This document shows positions 23,579 through 32,421 of a DNA stretch of 64,000 nt, in pieces. The position numbers were made by a program, and so were the translations under genes. Source of the DNA: an uncultured Bacteroidota bacterium (GTDB lineage: Bacteria; Bacteroidota; Bacteroidia; Chitinophagales; Saprospiraceae). Location: NCBI GenBank assembly GCA_937872515.1, contig CALMSX010000028.1:1-64000 (forward strand), written 5' to 3'. The notes under the pieces are model-generated. The model had not been told where the DNA came from, ran no database searches, and worked only from the letters and a program-made list of their open reading frames with translations. Each line of letters begins with the position of its first letter. Within the stretch, counting starts at the first letter, position 1.

Positions 23579-24438
23579 CAGATACCGCTTCACTTTTGAA
23601 AAAGGTCAGAAAAATTGAAATCCTGGCCAAGGGAAAGAGCAGAGAGGTATTTGCAGGAGCCTATCATTCTGCCTTCAGGGGAAGGGGAATGACATTTAGA
23701 GAGTCAAGAGAATATCAGGCAGGGGATGATGTACGTGATATAGACTGGAATGTGACTGCACGAACAAATGTACCCCATGTAAAACAGTTTGAGGAAGAGA
23801 AGGAACTTACGGTTATGCTCCTTATTGATACCAGCGCCTCGGTATTCGTTGGGCAGGGTGACAAAAAGATTAACTATATGGCAGAGCTTTCGTCATTGTT
23901 GGCCTACAACACAGTAAGAGAGCAAAACAAACTTGGTGCCGTTTTTTTCAGTGATAAAGTTGATCTCTACTTACGACCTGATAAAGGAAGTAAGGCTATG
24001 CTGAGGATCATCAGAGAACTGATCACTGCTCAAACCGGCAAGGGAGGTGCCGGGATAGCAGCGGCCCTACAGTTTTTGATATCGACCCACCGCAAACGCA
24101 CCTTGTGTTTTATCATCTCAGATTTTATTCAGGAAAGCTATGCGGATATATTAAATTTGGCTTCCAGGAAGCACGACGTGATTCCCATTAAAATTGTAGA
24201 TCCTCTCGAGCAAATGCTGCCTTCGTCGGGTATGATACCGGTTTACGATGCAGAGCAAAATATTTTTAAATGGCTTGATACAGAAAGTTTAAAAAATCAA
24301 AAAAATTGGGAAAAGTATTTTGAAAAATACAACCAATACTATCAGCATACCCTTATAAAATCAGGGATCACCGGTATCGAACTTCAAAACGGAAGCGATT
24401 ATCTACCGGTGCTGTTAAACTTTTTTAAAACCAGATGA
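23572..24438 (+). CDS. DUF58 protein of the Bat operon
   Basis: 288 aa, normal length. RGRGMTFRESREYQAGDDVRDIDWNVTAR-type DUF58 core near residues 35-65, then a VWA-like fold with a MIDAS-type LLIDTSASV and a late IISDFIQES. It lacks a membrane helix, so it should be cytoplasmic. DUF58 proteins are constant partners of MoxR ATPases. Overlaps its neighbours by 7 and 4 bases. Confidence 0.92.
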   Translation: MVTDTASLLKKVRKIEILAKGKSREVFAGAYHSAFRGRGMTFRESREYQAGDDVRDIDWNVTARTNVPHVKQFEEEKELTVMLLIDTSASVFVGQGDKKINYMAELSSLLAYNTVREQNKLGAVFFSDKVDLYLRPDKGSKAMLRIIRELITAQTGKGGAGIAAALQFLISTHRKRTLCFIISDFIQESYADILNLASRKHDVIPIKIVDPLEQMLPSSGMIPVYDAEQNIFKWLDTESLKNQKNWEKYFEKYNQYYQHTLIKSGITGIELQNGSDYLPVLLNFFKTR

Positions 24439-25337
24439 GGACCATTAATTGCCTTTTCGCTATATTTTTTTTCACTGGCATTGCAGAAGCCCAGGAGTTG
24501 AAATTGATGGAAGATAGTGTTGCCATTGGAGCAACCATTACTCTTCAATGGAAGACCAGCGAAGTAAAACAGGCCGACTCACTTTTGCTTGTGTGGAAAA
24601 AATGTGATGACCCAAACAAGCCGGTTCTCCAAGCAGGGCCTATTGCACAAGTCGACATAGAAGTGCTGGATGTGGATCCTGCTAAGGTAAAGGTTATTGG
24701 AGATACGATCGTATTAAAAGAGCCCTCAACCTATGAAGAGATAAAATTTCGTTTATTTGATGTAGGCAAATTTTGTCTGTGGCTGGGAGATAGTCTGGTG
24801 GAAAGTATTACAATTGTCGGCCCCCATCCAAGCAGCAGCGATCTTGAAGACATTCACCCCATCGAACCTTTTCAAAACCGATCCTATAGTTCAATTGTCT
24901 ATTGGCTGTTTTTAGGTTTAATCCTGGTGGCAGGTCTTTGGTATTTTAGAAAATACTGGTTTCAAAAAAAAGAAAAAAAAGTTCAAAAAATCGATCTGCC
25001 CGGTGCCAGGGAATTGGCTTTGGATAGACTCAAGCAAGTGATGTTCGTCCTGGAAAAAGAGGGAAAAAAGGAATGGGCCGTAGATGAAATGACTCAAACC
25101 TTAAGAAATTACATCCACTTCGCTTATGCTATACAAGCTGAAGAGATGACCAGTGATGAATTGATTTCAGCCCTCAATAAATCAAATCACCCTATAGTTT
25201 ATTTGGCACAGGTGAAAGAAGTATTTCAAAAAACAGATCTTTACAAGTTTGCCAAAATGCCTCTTGAAATTGAAGAGTTAAAATCTTTTGTTGGCGTGTG
25301 TATTGAATTTGTTCAAAAAAACCCTACTGTGTTATGA
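24435..25337 (+). CDS. DUF4381-like membrane protein of the Bat operon
   Basis: 300 aa. Signal peptide (MRTINCLFAIFFFTGIAEAQ), a periplasmic beta-domain, a membrane helix about 153-172 (SSIVYWLFLGLILVAGLWYF), then a basic stretch and a cytoplasmic helical domain (GARELALDRLKQV, MTQTLRNYIHFAYAI, EEMTSDELISAL). The C-terminal layout resembles DUF4381 and the cytoplasmic tail of BatD; the position between DUF58 and BatA is where such genes sit. Four-base overlaps on both sides. Confidence 0.75.
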   Translation: MRTINCLFAIFFFTGIAEAQELKLMEDSVAIGATITLQWKTSEVKQADSLLLVWKKCDDPNKPVLQAGPIAQVDIEVLDVDPAKVKVIGDTIVLKEPSTYEEIKFRLFDVGKFCLWLGDSLVESITIVGPHPSSSDLEDIHPIEPFQNRSYSSIVYWLFLGLILVAGLWYFRKYWFQKKEKKVQKIDLPGARELALDRLKQVMFVLEKEGKKEWAVDEMTQTLRNYIHFAYAIQAEEMTSDELISALNKSNHPIVYLAQVKEVFQKTDLYKFAKMPLEIEELKSFVGVCIEFVQKNPTVL

Positions 25338-26335
25338 ACTGGTTACAAGAACACTTTCAACATCCCTACCTTTTGCTTCTGTTGCTGCCCGCCTTTGGTT
25401 ATTGCGGCTATGTTTGGAGGAAAATGAGGTCTGCATTACCCACTGTTCAGGTATCATCACTTCCGAGCAATCATTTTCCATCACCATGGAAAGAAAGGTG
25501 GGTTTATCTGCCAGAATTGTTATTGGCTTTCTCCCTGCTTTGCACTATCATTGCTGCTGCAGGCCCCAGGAAACTCCATGCTAAGGGTGTAGAAGAAGGC
25601 AGAGGGATAGACATTCTAATGACCATAGACGTTTCCAACTCTATGTTAACCCAGGATTTCGAACCCAACCGAATGGAGGTATGCAAGTCTCTTGCTGCTA
25701 CCTTTGTAGAGCAGCGGATTGCCGATCGAATTGGACTGGTAACCTTTGGTGGTGCCGGAATGACCCAATGTCCCCTCACCATTGACCACGTGGTATTGAC
25801 TGAAATGATTCAACAGCTACAGGCGGGCATCCTGGGTGATGGCACAGCCATAGGCATGGGTCTTGCTACGGCTGTGAACCGTTTAAAAGACAGTTCCTCA
25901 AAATCCAAAGTGATAATCCTGCTTACAGATGGTGCCAATAATACGGGATCCATTGCCCCTAATGATGCCGCACAACTGGCCAAAAACCTGGGAATTAAGG
26001 TATATTGTATTGGTGTAGGTAGTAACGATTTTGCCTTGGGTCCTACTCAAAAAACGATACAAGGAGAACTTATTTTTGGTTATAGAAGATCTGATCTGGA
26101 TGAAGAACAACTACAATACATTGCCAATCATACCGGCGGACTCTATTTTCGGGCTGAAAATGGTCAGGAATTGGCAGGGATATATCAAAAAATAGATGAG
26201 CTGGAAAAATCAAAAATTGAGGTAAAAGTATTTAAAAAATACACGGATTTGTATCGATATCCGGCTTTAGCTGCTGTTTTCACCTTTCTATTATCTCCCA
26301 TTTTTCAATACCTGATTTTGAAGAGATGGCCATGA
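25334..26335 (+). CDS. batA: BatA, VWA-domain membrane protein
   Basis: 333 aa. Helices at about 11-25 and 55-75 (LPELLLAFSLLCTIIAAAGP) precede the VWA domain (about 90-290) with the MIDAS triad DVSNS, a Thr in GDGTAIGMG, and the Asp in LLTDGANNTG; a last helix (ALAAVFTFLLSPIFQYLIL) ends the protein. This helix-VWA-helix layout is that of BatA. Bat proteins have been linked to stress tolerance and envelope function in Bacteroides and spirochaetes, with the exact job unsettled. Overlaps the next gene by 10 bases. Confidence 0.92.
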   Translation: MNWLQEHFQHPYLLLLLLPAFGYCGYVWRKMRSALPTVQVSSLPSNHFPSPWKERWVYLPELLLAFSLLCTIIAAAGPRKLHAKGVEEGRGIDILMTIDVSNSMLTQDFEPNRMEVCKSLAATFVEQRIADRIGLVTFGGAGMTQCPLTIDHVVLTEMIQQLQAGILGDGTAIGMGLATAVNRLKDSSSKSKVIILLTDGANNTGSIAPNDAAQLAKNLGIKVYCIGVGSNDFALGPTQKTIQGELIFGYRRSDLDEEQLQYIANHTGGLYFRAENGQELAGIYQKIDELEKSKIEVKVFKKYTDLYRYPALAAVFTFLLSPIFQYLILKRWP

Positions 26336-28017
26336 TAAATTTTGAATACCCCGCGGCTTTTTTCGGTCTCATTGGTGCTCCCATTGTGTATGGCGTCCTC
26401 AGGAGTTTCCATGCCAAACAAATGAATTTTATTGAACAATGGGGCCAACTAAGGGAAGTTGCTTTGCAAAACCAACAAGAAAAATCTTCCAAAATATTCA
26501 GGTGGATGGCAGTCCTGTTTTACGCGCTGCTTTTCCTTGCCTTTGCCAATCCAAGATATGGGCAGGAAACGACCTCAACTACCACTGAAGTAAAAGATAT
26601 TTTTATTGCAATAGACCTCAGTAAAAGCATGGATGCTACAGATCTCCCCCCCTCAAGGTTGGAGGTGGCAAAAAAAAGGATCATCCAGTTTTTGGAAGAT
26701 ATGAAAGGAAGTAGAATTGCGCTTGTCTTATTTGCCGGTGAATCCTACCTTGGCATGCCATTAACAACAGACTATGTGTCGGCGGTGAGTATGGTGTCTT
26801 CACTCAACACCGGTCAAATGGCAACGCAGGGTACTAATATTGGGGCAGCAGCAAAAATTGCACTGGAAGCAAAAAAAAGAATGGGACAGGGCGATGCTAT
26901 TTTTTTGTTGATTACCGATGGAGAGGACCATGAAGCGGGGGCTACATCAGCAATGGAAGAGATTGCTGACAATGGTTTTGATGTATTTATTGCAGGCATT
27001 GGTACTGAGCAGGGCGGCACTATCATGGACCCAGAAGGTGTGGTGACCGACGAAGATGGGAATGTTGTAAGAACCCAGTTGAATGTTGATTTGATAAAGG
27101 AAATGGCTAAAGAATCCAATGGAACTATATTGGATGTGAATGATAAAAATTGGAGTAGTAAAGTTGATGCAGCTTTAAAGAACAATCTAAAAAGTGGCAC
27201 TGTTGAACGAAAGTATCCAAGCTATAAGTCATATGCCCATGTGCCGCTCCTGTTAGCCTGTCTCGTTTTATGTGGTGGCTTTTACCTTTCGCGTATAAGT
27301 TTTTCAAAAAAGCTGATGATCCTATTAATCATTGGCTTGTCAACATCATCGAAGATAGAGGCTCAGGATCCAAAACCCTTTGTTGAAGGAAATCAGCTAT
27401 ATCAATCAGAAAAGTACCAGGAGGCTCAGAAGAAGTATCAAGAAGGACTTAAGACCAAGGAAGATGCCCGGGCCCGTTACAATCTGGGCAATAGCCAGTA
27501 TAAGGAAGGGAATTGGGATGAAGCCATTCAGAATTTTGAGAAAGCTACAAAAACCCTTGCCAACAAAGATCAGCAAGCCAATGCCTGGCACAATCTGGGA
27601 AATGCACATTACCAAAAAGGTCAGATGGAAGAAGCCATCGAAGCTTATAAACAGGCTTTAAGGCTTCGACCGGGCGAAAAATCAAGTGCTATTAATCTAG
27701 CCTTAGCAAAGCAACAACAGCAACAACAACAGCAGCAACAAAAAGACAAGCCAAAAAACCAGGAGCAAAAAGGGGGGCAAGGCAGTAAAGAAGAAAACAA
27801 TGATCCTAACAAAAAAAGATCAGATAAGAAGTCTACTTCCGAAAATTCCATAAAAAATAATGAAGAATCGGGTGAGGCCAAAGGTCAGGGAAAAAAGGAG
27901 AGTAATTGGTCTGAAGACAAGGCCATGCTGGACCATATTGAACGAGAAGAACAAAAAGTTAGGGGGCAATATAGGCAAGGAAGTGGCAAATCTCCCAAAA
28001 TAAAAAAGCCATGGTAA
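26326..28017 (+). CDS. batB: BatB-BatC fusion: VWA plus TPR
   Basis: 563 aa. Residues 1-330 are a BatB: helices near 8-25 and 57-75, MIDAS DLSKS (97-101), TDGEDHE, and a helix at about 305-321. Directly after comes LMILLIIGLSTSSKIEAQ, which looks like a former BatC signal peptide, then two to three TPR units (about 350-455: ARYNLGNSQYKEGNWDEAIQ, AWHNLGNAHYQKGQMEEAIE), a poly-Gln run at ~463-473, and a charged Lys/Gln/Glu tail, as in BatC. These are usually two genes. Two starts (26326 and 26332) differ by two codons. Confidence 0.9.
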   Translation: MAMINFEYPAAFFGLIGAPIVYGVLRSFHAKQMNFIEQWGQLREVALQNQQEKSSKIFRWMAVLFYALLFLAFANPRYGQETTSTTTEVKDIFIAIDLSKSMDATDLPPSRLEVAKKRIIQFLEDMKGSRIALVLFAGESYLGMPLTTDYVSAVSMVSSLNTGQMATQGTNIGAAAKIALEAKKRMGQGDAIFLLITDGEDHEAGATSAMEEIADNGFDVFIAGIGTEQGGTIMDPEGVVTDEDGNVVRTQLNVDLIKEMAKESNGTILDVNDKNWSSKVDAALKNNLKSGTVERKYPSYKSYAHVPLLLACLVLCGGFYLSRISFSKKLMILLIIGLSTSSKIEAQDPKPFVEGNQLYQSEKYQEAQKKYQEGLKTKEDARARYNLGNSQYKEGNWDEAIQNFEKATKTLANKDQQANAWHNLGNAHYQKGQMEEAIEAYKQALRLRPGEKSSAINLALAKQQQQQQQQQQKDKPKNQEQKGGQGSKEENNDPNKKRSDKKSTSENSIKNNEESGEAKGQGKKESNWSEDKAMLDHIEREEQKVRGQYRQGSGKSPKIKKPW

Positions 28018-28063
28018 CAAAACTTTAAAATTTTCCGTTAAACGAAAATGCAAAACATAGTGT

Positions 28064-28071
28064 TATTTTTG
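28064..28071 (+). promoter_or_regulatory. Internal -7 box before the batD-like genes
   Basis: TATTTTTG, exact match, in the only large gap (104 bases) of the Bat operon, 51 bases before the ATG at 28122. It could start a shorter transcript. Confidence 0.45.
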
Positions 28072-28121
28072 TGTGCTTCCGGTCTGGAAGCTTATATCCT
28101 TAAACATTAAAATAGTAGAAG

Positions 28122-28631
28122 ATGAAAAACCTCATGTTATTGTTCTTTTTGCTGCCGATGTGGATGACAGCCCAGGTTTCCAGCTTTTCAGTTGAAGTGG
28201 ACCGGGATAGTGTATTATTTGGCAATGTAATCAAAGTCACCTACGTGCTAAAAAATGTTGATGGCAAATTTGAAGCTCCTTCCTTCAGTAATTTTTCACT
28301 GATTTCAGGACCCAATACCAGTTCATCTATGTATTCCATCAATGGAAATACCACAAAAACAACTACATATACCTACTTTATTAAGCCCTTAAAAGAAGGA
28401 CAGTGTTTTATTGAAGAAGCCTATCTGATCCATAGAACAGATGAGGAAAAAAACATGACGGCAGATGCCATAAAAATCAAGGTCATGCCCAATCCTGAGG
28501 GAATCATTGAGGACGCGCCACAAGGCAATTCACAACAGTTGTTTTTTTCATGGCCAATGGAAACAGACCAGGGGACGCCAATTGAAAAAGAAGCTCCTGC
28601 CAAGCCTAAGAGAAAGGTTAAACGCATTTAA
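28122..28631 (+). CDS. Short BatD-like protein, single N-terminal domain
   Basis: 169 aa. Signal peptide (MKNLMLLFFLLPMWMTAQ), then one BatD-type beta-sandwich: VEVDRDSVLFGNVIKVTYVL, FEAPSFSNFSLISGPNTSSSM, SINGNTTKTTTYTYFIKPLKEG. It stops after a basic tail (PAKPKRKVKR) with no membrane helix. The same signature recurs at the start of the next gene, eight bases downstream, so this is a tandem one-domain paralogue, not a fragment in another frame. Presumably periplasmic. Confidence 0.82.
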   Translation: MKNLMLLFFLLPMWMTAQVSSFSVEVDRDSVLFGNVIKVTYVLKNVDGKFEAPSFSNFSLISGPNTSSSMYSINGNTTKTTTYTYFIKPLKEGQCFIEEAYLIHRTDEEKNMTADAIKIKVMPNPEGIIEDAPQGNSQQLFFSWPMETDQGTPIEKEAPAKPKRKVKRI

Positions 28632-28639
28632 TTACTGCC

Positions 28640-30328
28640 ATGAAAAAGGCCCTAATAACCAAGCTGCTGGTGCTGACAGCTGCATTTATGTGGGCACAAG
28701 AAATAAAGTGGTATGCCAAGGCACCCAAAGAGGTATATGCGGATGGTATATTCGAAATCCACTTTGTTTTGGAGAATGCTGAGGGCAAAAGCGTAAATTT
28801 CCCTTCCTTTGATGGCCTGGATATTGTGTCAGGGCCTTCGGTTTCTAACCGATTTAATTCCATCAATGGCAGGGCTACCAGCAGTATTACCTACAGCTTT
28901 GAAGCCGTTGCCAGTAGCTCCGGAACTGTGCAATTGGGACCCGCTACCATTCTGGTAGATGGAAAAAAATATGCCACAAAAGTTGCAACCATTTTGGTTA
29001 AAAAGGCTAAAAACAAATCCAATGTCCCAAACGGAGAAGTTGCTTTTGTCGACTTGCAGATAAGTAAAGAATCTATTTTTAAAGGTCAACAGCTGGTGGG
29101 TGAATATCAACTGTATTTTAACGGGAACCTCGGCTTTGAAGACGCCATTCAGCACCCACCCTTTAATGAATTTACCGTAACCCAGCTCGATCTAAGAAAT
29201 GAATCCCTGCCGGGAATAGCAAGAGGAAATTTGAATTACCAGGGAATACTTGCCGACGCATTGGCCTTTTTTCCTAAAAAACAAGGACGTTTGAGCATTG
29301 GCAAATCTTACTTTCCACTCAAAGAGAGGATCGCAAATGACGATCCCTGGTCCCATCCTTTCGGCAAATACCGTTCTTTCACCTTAACGAGTCCGGAAAA
29401 ATATATTGAAGTAAAGGAATTACCGGCCCCCATTCCTGCACATTTTAATGGTGTGGTTGGTCAATATGAGGGATCCGCCATCCTCGCAGAAAAAAAAGTA
29501 GCCGCTAATCAGACCATTCTGGTGAGAGTCGAACTAATTGGGAATGGTGATCCATCTACCATGAGTCCTCCTACGCTCCAGCTTCCTTCACAATTAGAGG
29601 CTTATCCGCCAAAGTTGTTAAAAGAAGAACAATTTACACATGACCGGCAACTCAAACACAGCCACAGCTGGGAAATTCCGGTTACTGCCAAAGAATCTGG
29701 CCAATTTGAAATAAAAGTTGCGTTCCAATATTTTGATCCGGAGGCGGCTACTTATCAAACAGTAGATTTCCCTTCGCTGGATGTTGAGGTTACGAAGGCC
29801 AGCCAAACTATCATTAAAACCAAGGACCCTATAAAAGATAGCTCTGCCTGGCCCTATTATCTCATTGGCCTGGGCACCATTTGTCTTAGTTTTCTGGTCT
29901 GGTTTTACATGAGGAAAAAAGAAGTTCAAAAACAATCTAATGAAGCCTTGGCTAGCCAATTGCCAAAATCAGAGCTACCTATTGCCAAACCCCAGCCACT
30001 TATTGATCGTCTTGTATCTATAAAAGCTTTATGGGATAAAGGAGAGTCCATTGCCTTTTATACCAGCTTGTCACACCTTTTGCAAGAAAGCATTTTCGAA
30101 AAATTGGGCTTGCCAATTGAAGAACATGATAAAACTACTGTAGTGAAACGTCTTAAAAATGTGATAGGTGCCCCAGAAGCCGATGCACTATATGTATATA
30201 TAAGGTCAGGAATTGAAAGGGCTCTTTACGGAGGGGCCCTAAACCAGGATGGCCCTGATTTGCTGGCAAAAACGAAACAATTTTTAGAACTATTATTCTC
30301 CACATCTAAAGACACCCAAACAAAATGA
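28640..30328 (+). CDS. batD: BatD, oxygen-tolerance protein family
   Basis: 562 aa. Signal peptide, then repeated beta-sandwich domains (IKWYAKAPKEVYADGIFEIH, GLDIVSGPSVSNRFNSINGR, and a second unit from ~135 FVDLQISKESIFKGQQLVGE), a membrane helix at about 400-420 (YYLIGLGTICLSFLVWFYM) and a cytoplasmic helical tail. This is the full BatD layout. Its last four bases overlap the next start, so the surface protein downstream is part of the same transcript. Confidence 0.92.
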   Translation: MKKALITKLLVLTAAFMWAQEIKWYAKAPKEVYADGIFEIHFVLENAEGKSVNFPSFDGLDIVSGPSVSNRFNSINGRATSSITYSFEAVASSSGTVQLGPATILVDGKKYATKVATILVKKAKNKSNVPNGEVAFVDLQISKESIFKGQQLVGEYQLYFNGNLGFEDAIQHPPFNEFTVTQLDLRNESLPGIARGNLNYQGILADALAFFPKKQGRLSIGKSYFPLKERIANDDPWSHPFGKYRSFTLTSPEKYIEVKELPAPIPAHFNGVVGQYEGSAILAEKKVAANQTILVRVELIGNGDPSTMSPPTLQLPSQLEAYPPKLLKEEQFTHDRQLKHSHSWEIPVTAKESGQFEIKVAFQYFDPEAATYQTVDFPSLDVEVTKASQTIIKTKDPIKDSSAWPYYLIGLGTICLSFLVWFYMRKKEVQKQSNEALASQLPKSELPIAKPQPLIDRLVSIKALWDKGESIAFYTSLSHLLQESIFEKLGLPIEEHDKTTVVKRLKNVIGAPEADALYVYIRSGIERALYGGALNQDGPDLLAKTKQFLELLFSTSKDTQTK

Positions 30329-31272
30329 AATTAATACAAACAAATATCAAACCTCCAAAAACAAGGCATTTTTATCAAGTAACTCTATGGGTTCTCCTGC
30401 TTTTTATAAGTGTAAATCTGGTGCAAGCACAGCCTATCAATGACGACTGTGAACAAGCCGTTTCTATTGCTGATCCCACTGCTTATTGTTCGGGAAGGAC
30501 TGAGTTTACTACGGTTGCAGCTACCGATTCCGGCTACGGCCCATCCGGTTGTTGGGACCAGGTTTCCAATGATGTTTGGTTTCAGTTTGTAGCCAGGGCT
30601 ACCGGTGTAAACATTGTCATCAATGGCCGCAACATTGGATCTACCTTGCGCAGCCCTCAGGCCAGCTTGTATTTTGGCAATTGTGGAGGGACCATACAGG
30701 AGTTGGAGTGTCAAACAGATGCCGTAAATAGTGGTGGTGTATCATTGGTTGAAAATGGTCTTGTCATCGGAGCAACTTATTTTATCCGGGTTAGTGGCAG
30801 AGGCAATGTTGCCGGCAGCTTTCAGCTTTGTGTTACCAATTTTAATCCTCCTGTGACACCCGGTCAGGATTGCCGGACAGGAGCCATATTGTGCGATAAA
30901 AGTGCCTTTGTGGTGCAATCCCTTACTGGTAGCGGACAATTGACCAATGAAGGAAGGGGTACATGCCTGGAACCCAATCCCGGAAGTCAAAGTGAAGACC
31001 AATCTACCTGGCTGAGGTGGACAGCAGCCAACAATGGTACCCTTACCTTTGACATCACCCCTTTAAAAAATGGTGATGACATTGATTTTGCCTTGTATGA
31101 ACTGCCAGGTGGCATTGATGATTGTCAAAACAAAAGGGTGTTGAGGTGCAACGCTACTTCCTGCGATGGTCCAACCGGGCTTAATCTTACTTCCCAGGAT
31201 ATAACTGAAGATTTTAACTGTGAACCGGGGGAAGACCGATACGTTTCGATTTATCGATATGGAAGCCGGTAA
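30325..31272 (+). CDS. N-terminal part of a frameshifted T9SS surface protein
   Basis: 315 codons. A hydrophobic signal (TLWVLLLFISVNLVQAQ) is followed by two PPC-like / jelly-roll domains typical of Bacteroidota secreted proteins (NDDCEQAVSIADPT, SNDVWFQFVARATG, ASLYFGNCGGT; then QDCRTGAILCDK, STWLRWTAANNGTLTFDITP). At GEDRYV the frame runs into SIYRYGSR and stops. Dropping one T from the TTT at 31244-31246 gives GEDRYVRFIDMEAGKSYGLL and joins the next frame, so this and 31220-32416 are one gene of ~697 codons broken by a +1 change. Confidence 0.8.
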   Translation: MKLIQTNIKPPKTRHFYQVTLWVLLLFISVNLVQAQPINDDCEQAVSIADPTAYCSGRTEFTTVAATDSGYGPSGCWDQVSNDVWFQFVARATGVNIVINGRNIGSTLRSPQASLYFGNCGGTIQELECQTDAVNSGGVSLVENGLVIGATYFIRVSGRGNVAGSFQLCVTNFNPPVTPGQDCRTGAILCDKSAFVVQSLTGSGQLTNEGRGTCLEPNPGSQSEDQSTWLRWTAANNGTLTFDITPLKNGDDIDFALYELPGGIDDCQNKRVLRCNATSCDGPTGLNLTSQDITEDFNCEPGEDRYVSIYRYGSR

Positions 31273-32416
31273 GAGCTATGGATTACTCATTAACAATTTT
31301 GACAATACAGGGATAGGCTTTAGAATCCAATGGGGAGGAACCGGCGAATTTCTGGGTCCCGAGCCCGATTTTACCATCAGCCCATTGACCGGATTGAGGT
31401 GCGATCAGGATTTTACAGCAACCGATATCTCTGTTTTTTCCAATGGTACCATTGTTGACTATGAATGGAATTTTGGATTGCGCGCCATACCCGATCAGGC
31501 AAGTGGCAAGGGACCTCACAGTATTAATTATAGTTCATTTGGCGATAAATTTATTAGCCTCACTGTGACCAGTGACAAGGGCTGTAAGGTAACCAAGATC
31601 AAATCACTGTATGCCGAACCATGTTGCGAAGATTTGGAGCCCTTTACCCTGACCCCACAGATAGAAATACCAAGTTGTTATGATGGGGACGATGGCAGCA
31701 TCACCATTTCAGCAAGCGGAGGTAGCCCTGAATATTTTTATAAGTTTGATGATGGTAATTTTTCCCCTCGTGTGAATTTTAAAAATTTGTCGGCAGGAGC
31801 CTACGAGGTGGCTATTGTTGATATCAAAGGATGTACCGATTCTATCGTTGTGGTTGTTGGTGAACCCGATCCCGTTACGGTTGATGCAGGTCCGGATCAG
31901 GCGATAGAATTGGGTGATTCAACCCAAATGGATGGCTCTTATTTTCCTGCAGTGGCGGGAGATAGTTTGTGGTGGGCACCACCAAGGGGAATCAGAGACC
32001 TCAATGATCCAGGTAGCTATGTGATACCACCCGGCACCACTACCTATGTATTGAGTGTTTTAACTGAAGAAGGATGTCTTGTTTCAGATAGTCTGACCAT
32101 CCGTGTGACCATTGACAGGACTGTATACAGTCCCAATGTTTTGTTGGCAAACGGGGGAGGCGGGCCCAATAACTTTTTTAATCTTTATGGCAAAAAGGCC
32201 GTAGAAAGTATTGAATTGTTAGAAATCTATGACCGCTGGGGCAATAAAGTATACAAAGGAACCGAATTAGATCCGTTTGACTTTAAAGCCGGCTGGGATG
32301 GTTTTTTTAACGGTCAGCCCGTTGAACAGGGAGTCTACACATGGATTGGACATGTGAGATACCTTGATGATGTTGTAGAAATCAAAACGGGGGATCTAAC
32401 GATTATTCGCCCATAA
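31220..32416 (+). CDS. C-terminal part of the frameshifted T9SS surface protein
   Basis: The true reading resumes near 31247. Order: end of the second jelly-roll (FIDMEAGKSYGLLINNFDN), a PKD-like domain (FTISPLTGLRCDQDFTATD), an SprB-like repeat (PSCYDGDDGSITISASGGSP, GAYEVAIVDIKGCTDS), a short linker, and a gliding-motility-type C-terminal domain (LLEIYDRWGNKVYKG, AGWDGFFNGQPVEQGVYTW) that is the type B sorting signal for the type IX secretion system. The GTG at 31220 is only an apparent start. If the shift is real, this half would not be exported. Confidence 0.8.
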   Translation: MNRGKTDTFRFIDMEAGKSYGLLINNFDNTGIGFRIQWGGTGEFLGPEPDFTISPLTGLRCDQDFTATDISVFSNGTIVDYEWNFGLRAIPDQASGKGPHSINYSSFGDKFISLTVTSDKGCKVTKIKSLYAEPCCEDLEPFTLTPQIEIPSCYDGDDGSITISASGGSPEYFYKFDDGNFSPRVNFKNLSAGAYEVAIVDIKGCTDSIVVVVGEPDPVTVDAGPDQAIELGDSTQMDGSYFPAVAGDSLWWAPPRGIRDLNDPGSYVIPPGTTTYVLSVLTEEGCLVSDSLTIRVTIDRTVYSPNVLLANGGGGPNNFFNLYGKKAVESIELLEIYDRWGNKVYKGTELDPFDFKAGWDGFFNGQPVEQGVYTWIGHVRYLDDVVEIKTGDLTIIRP

Positions 32417-32421
32417 TCTCT

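Noticed and set aside
27712..27742. CAA/CAG repeat in the batB-batC fusion as a possible microsatellite or CRISPR-like array
   Set aside because: It is a short in-frame poly-Gln tract within a low-complexity tail, with no spacers.
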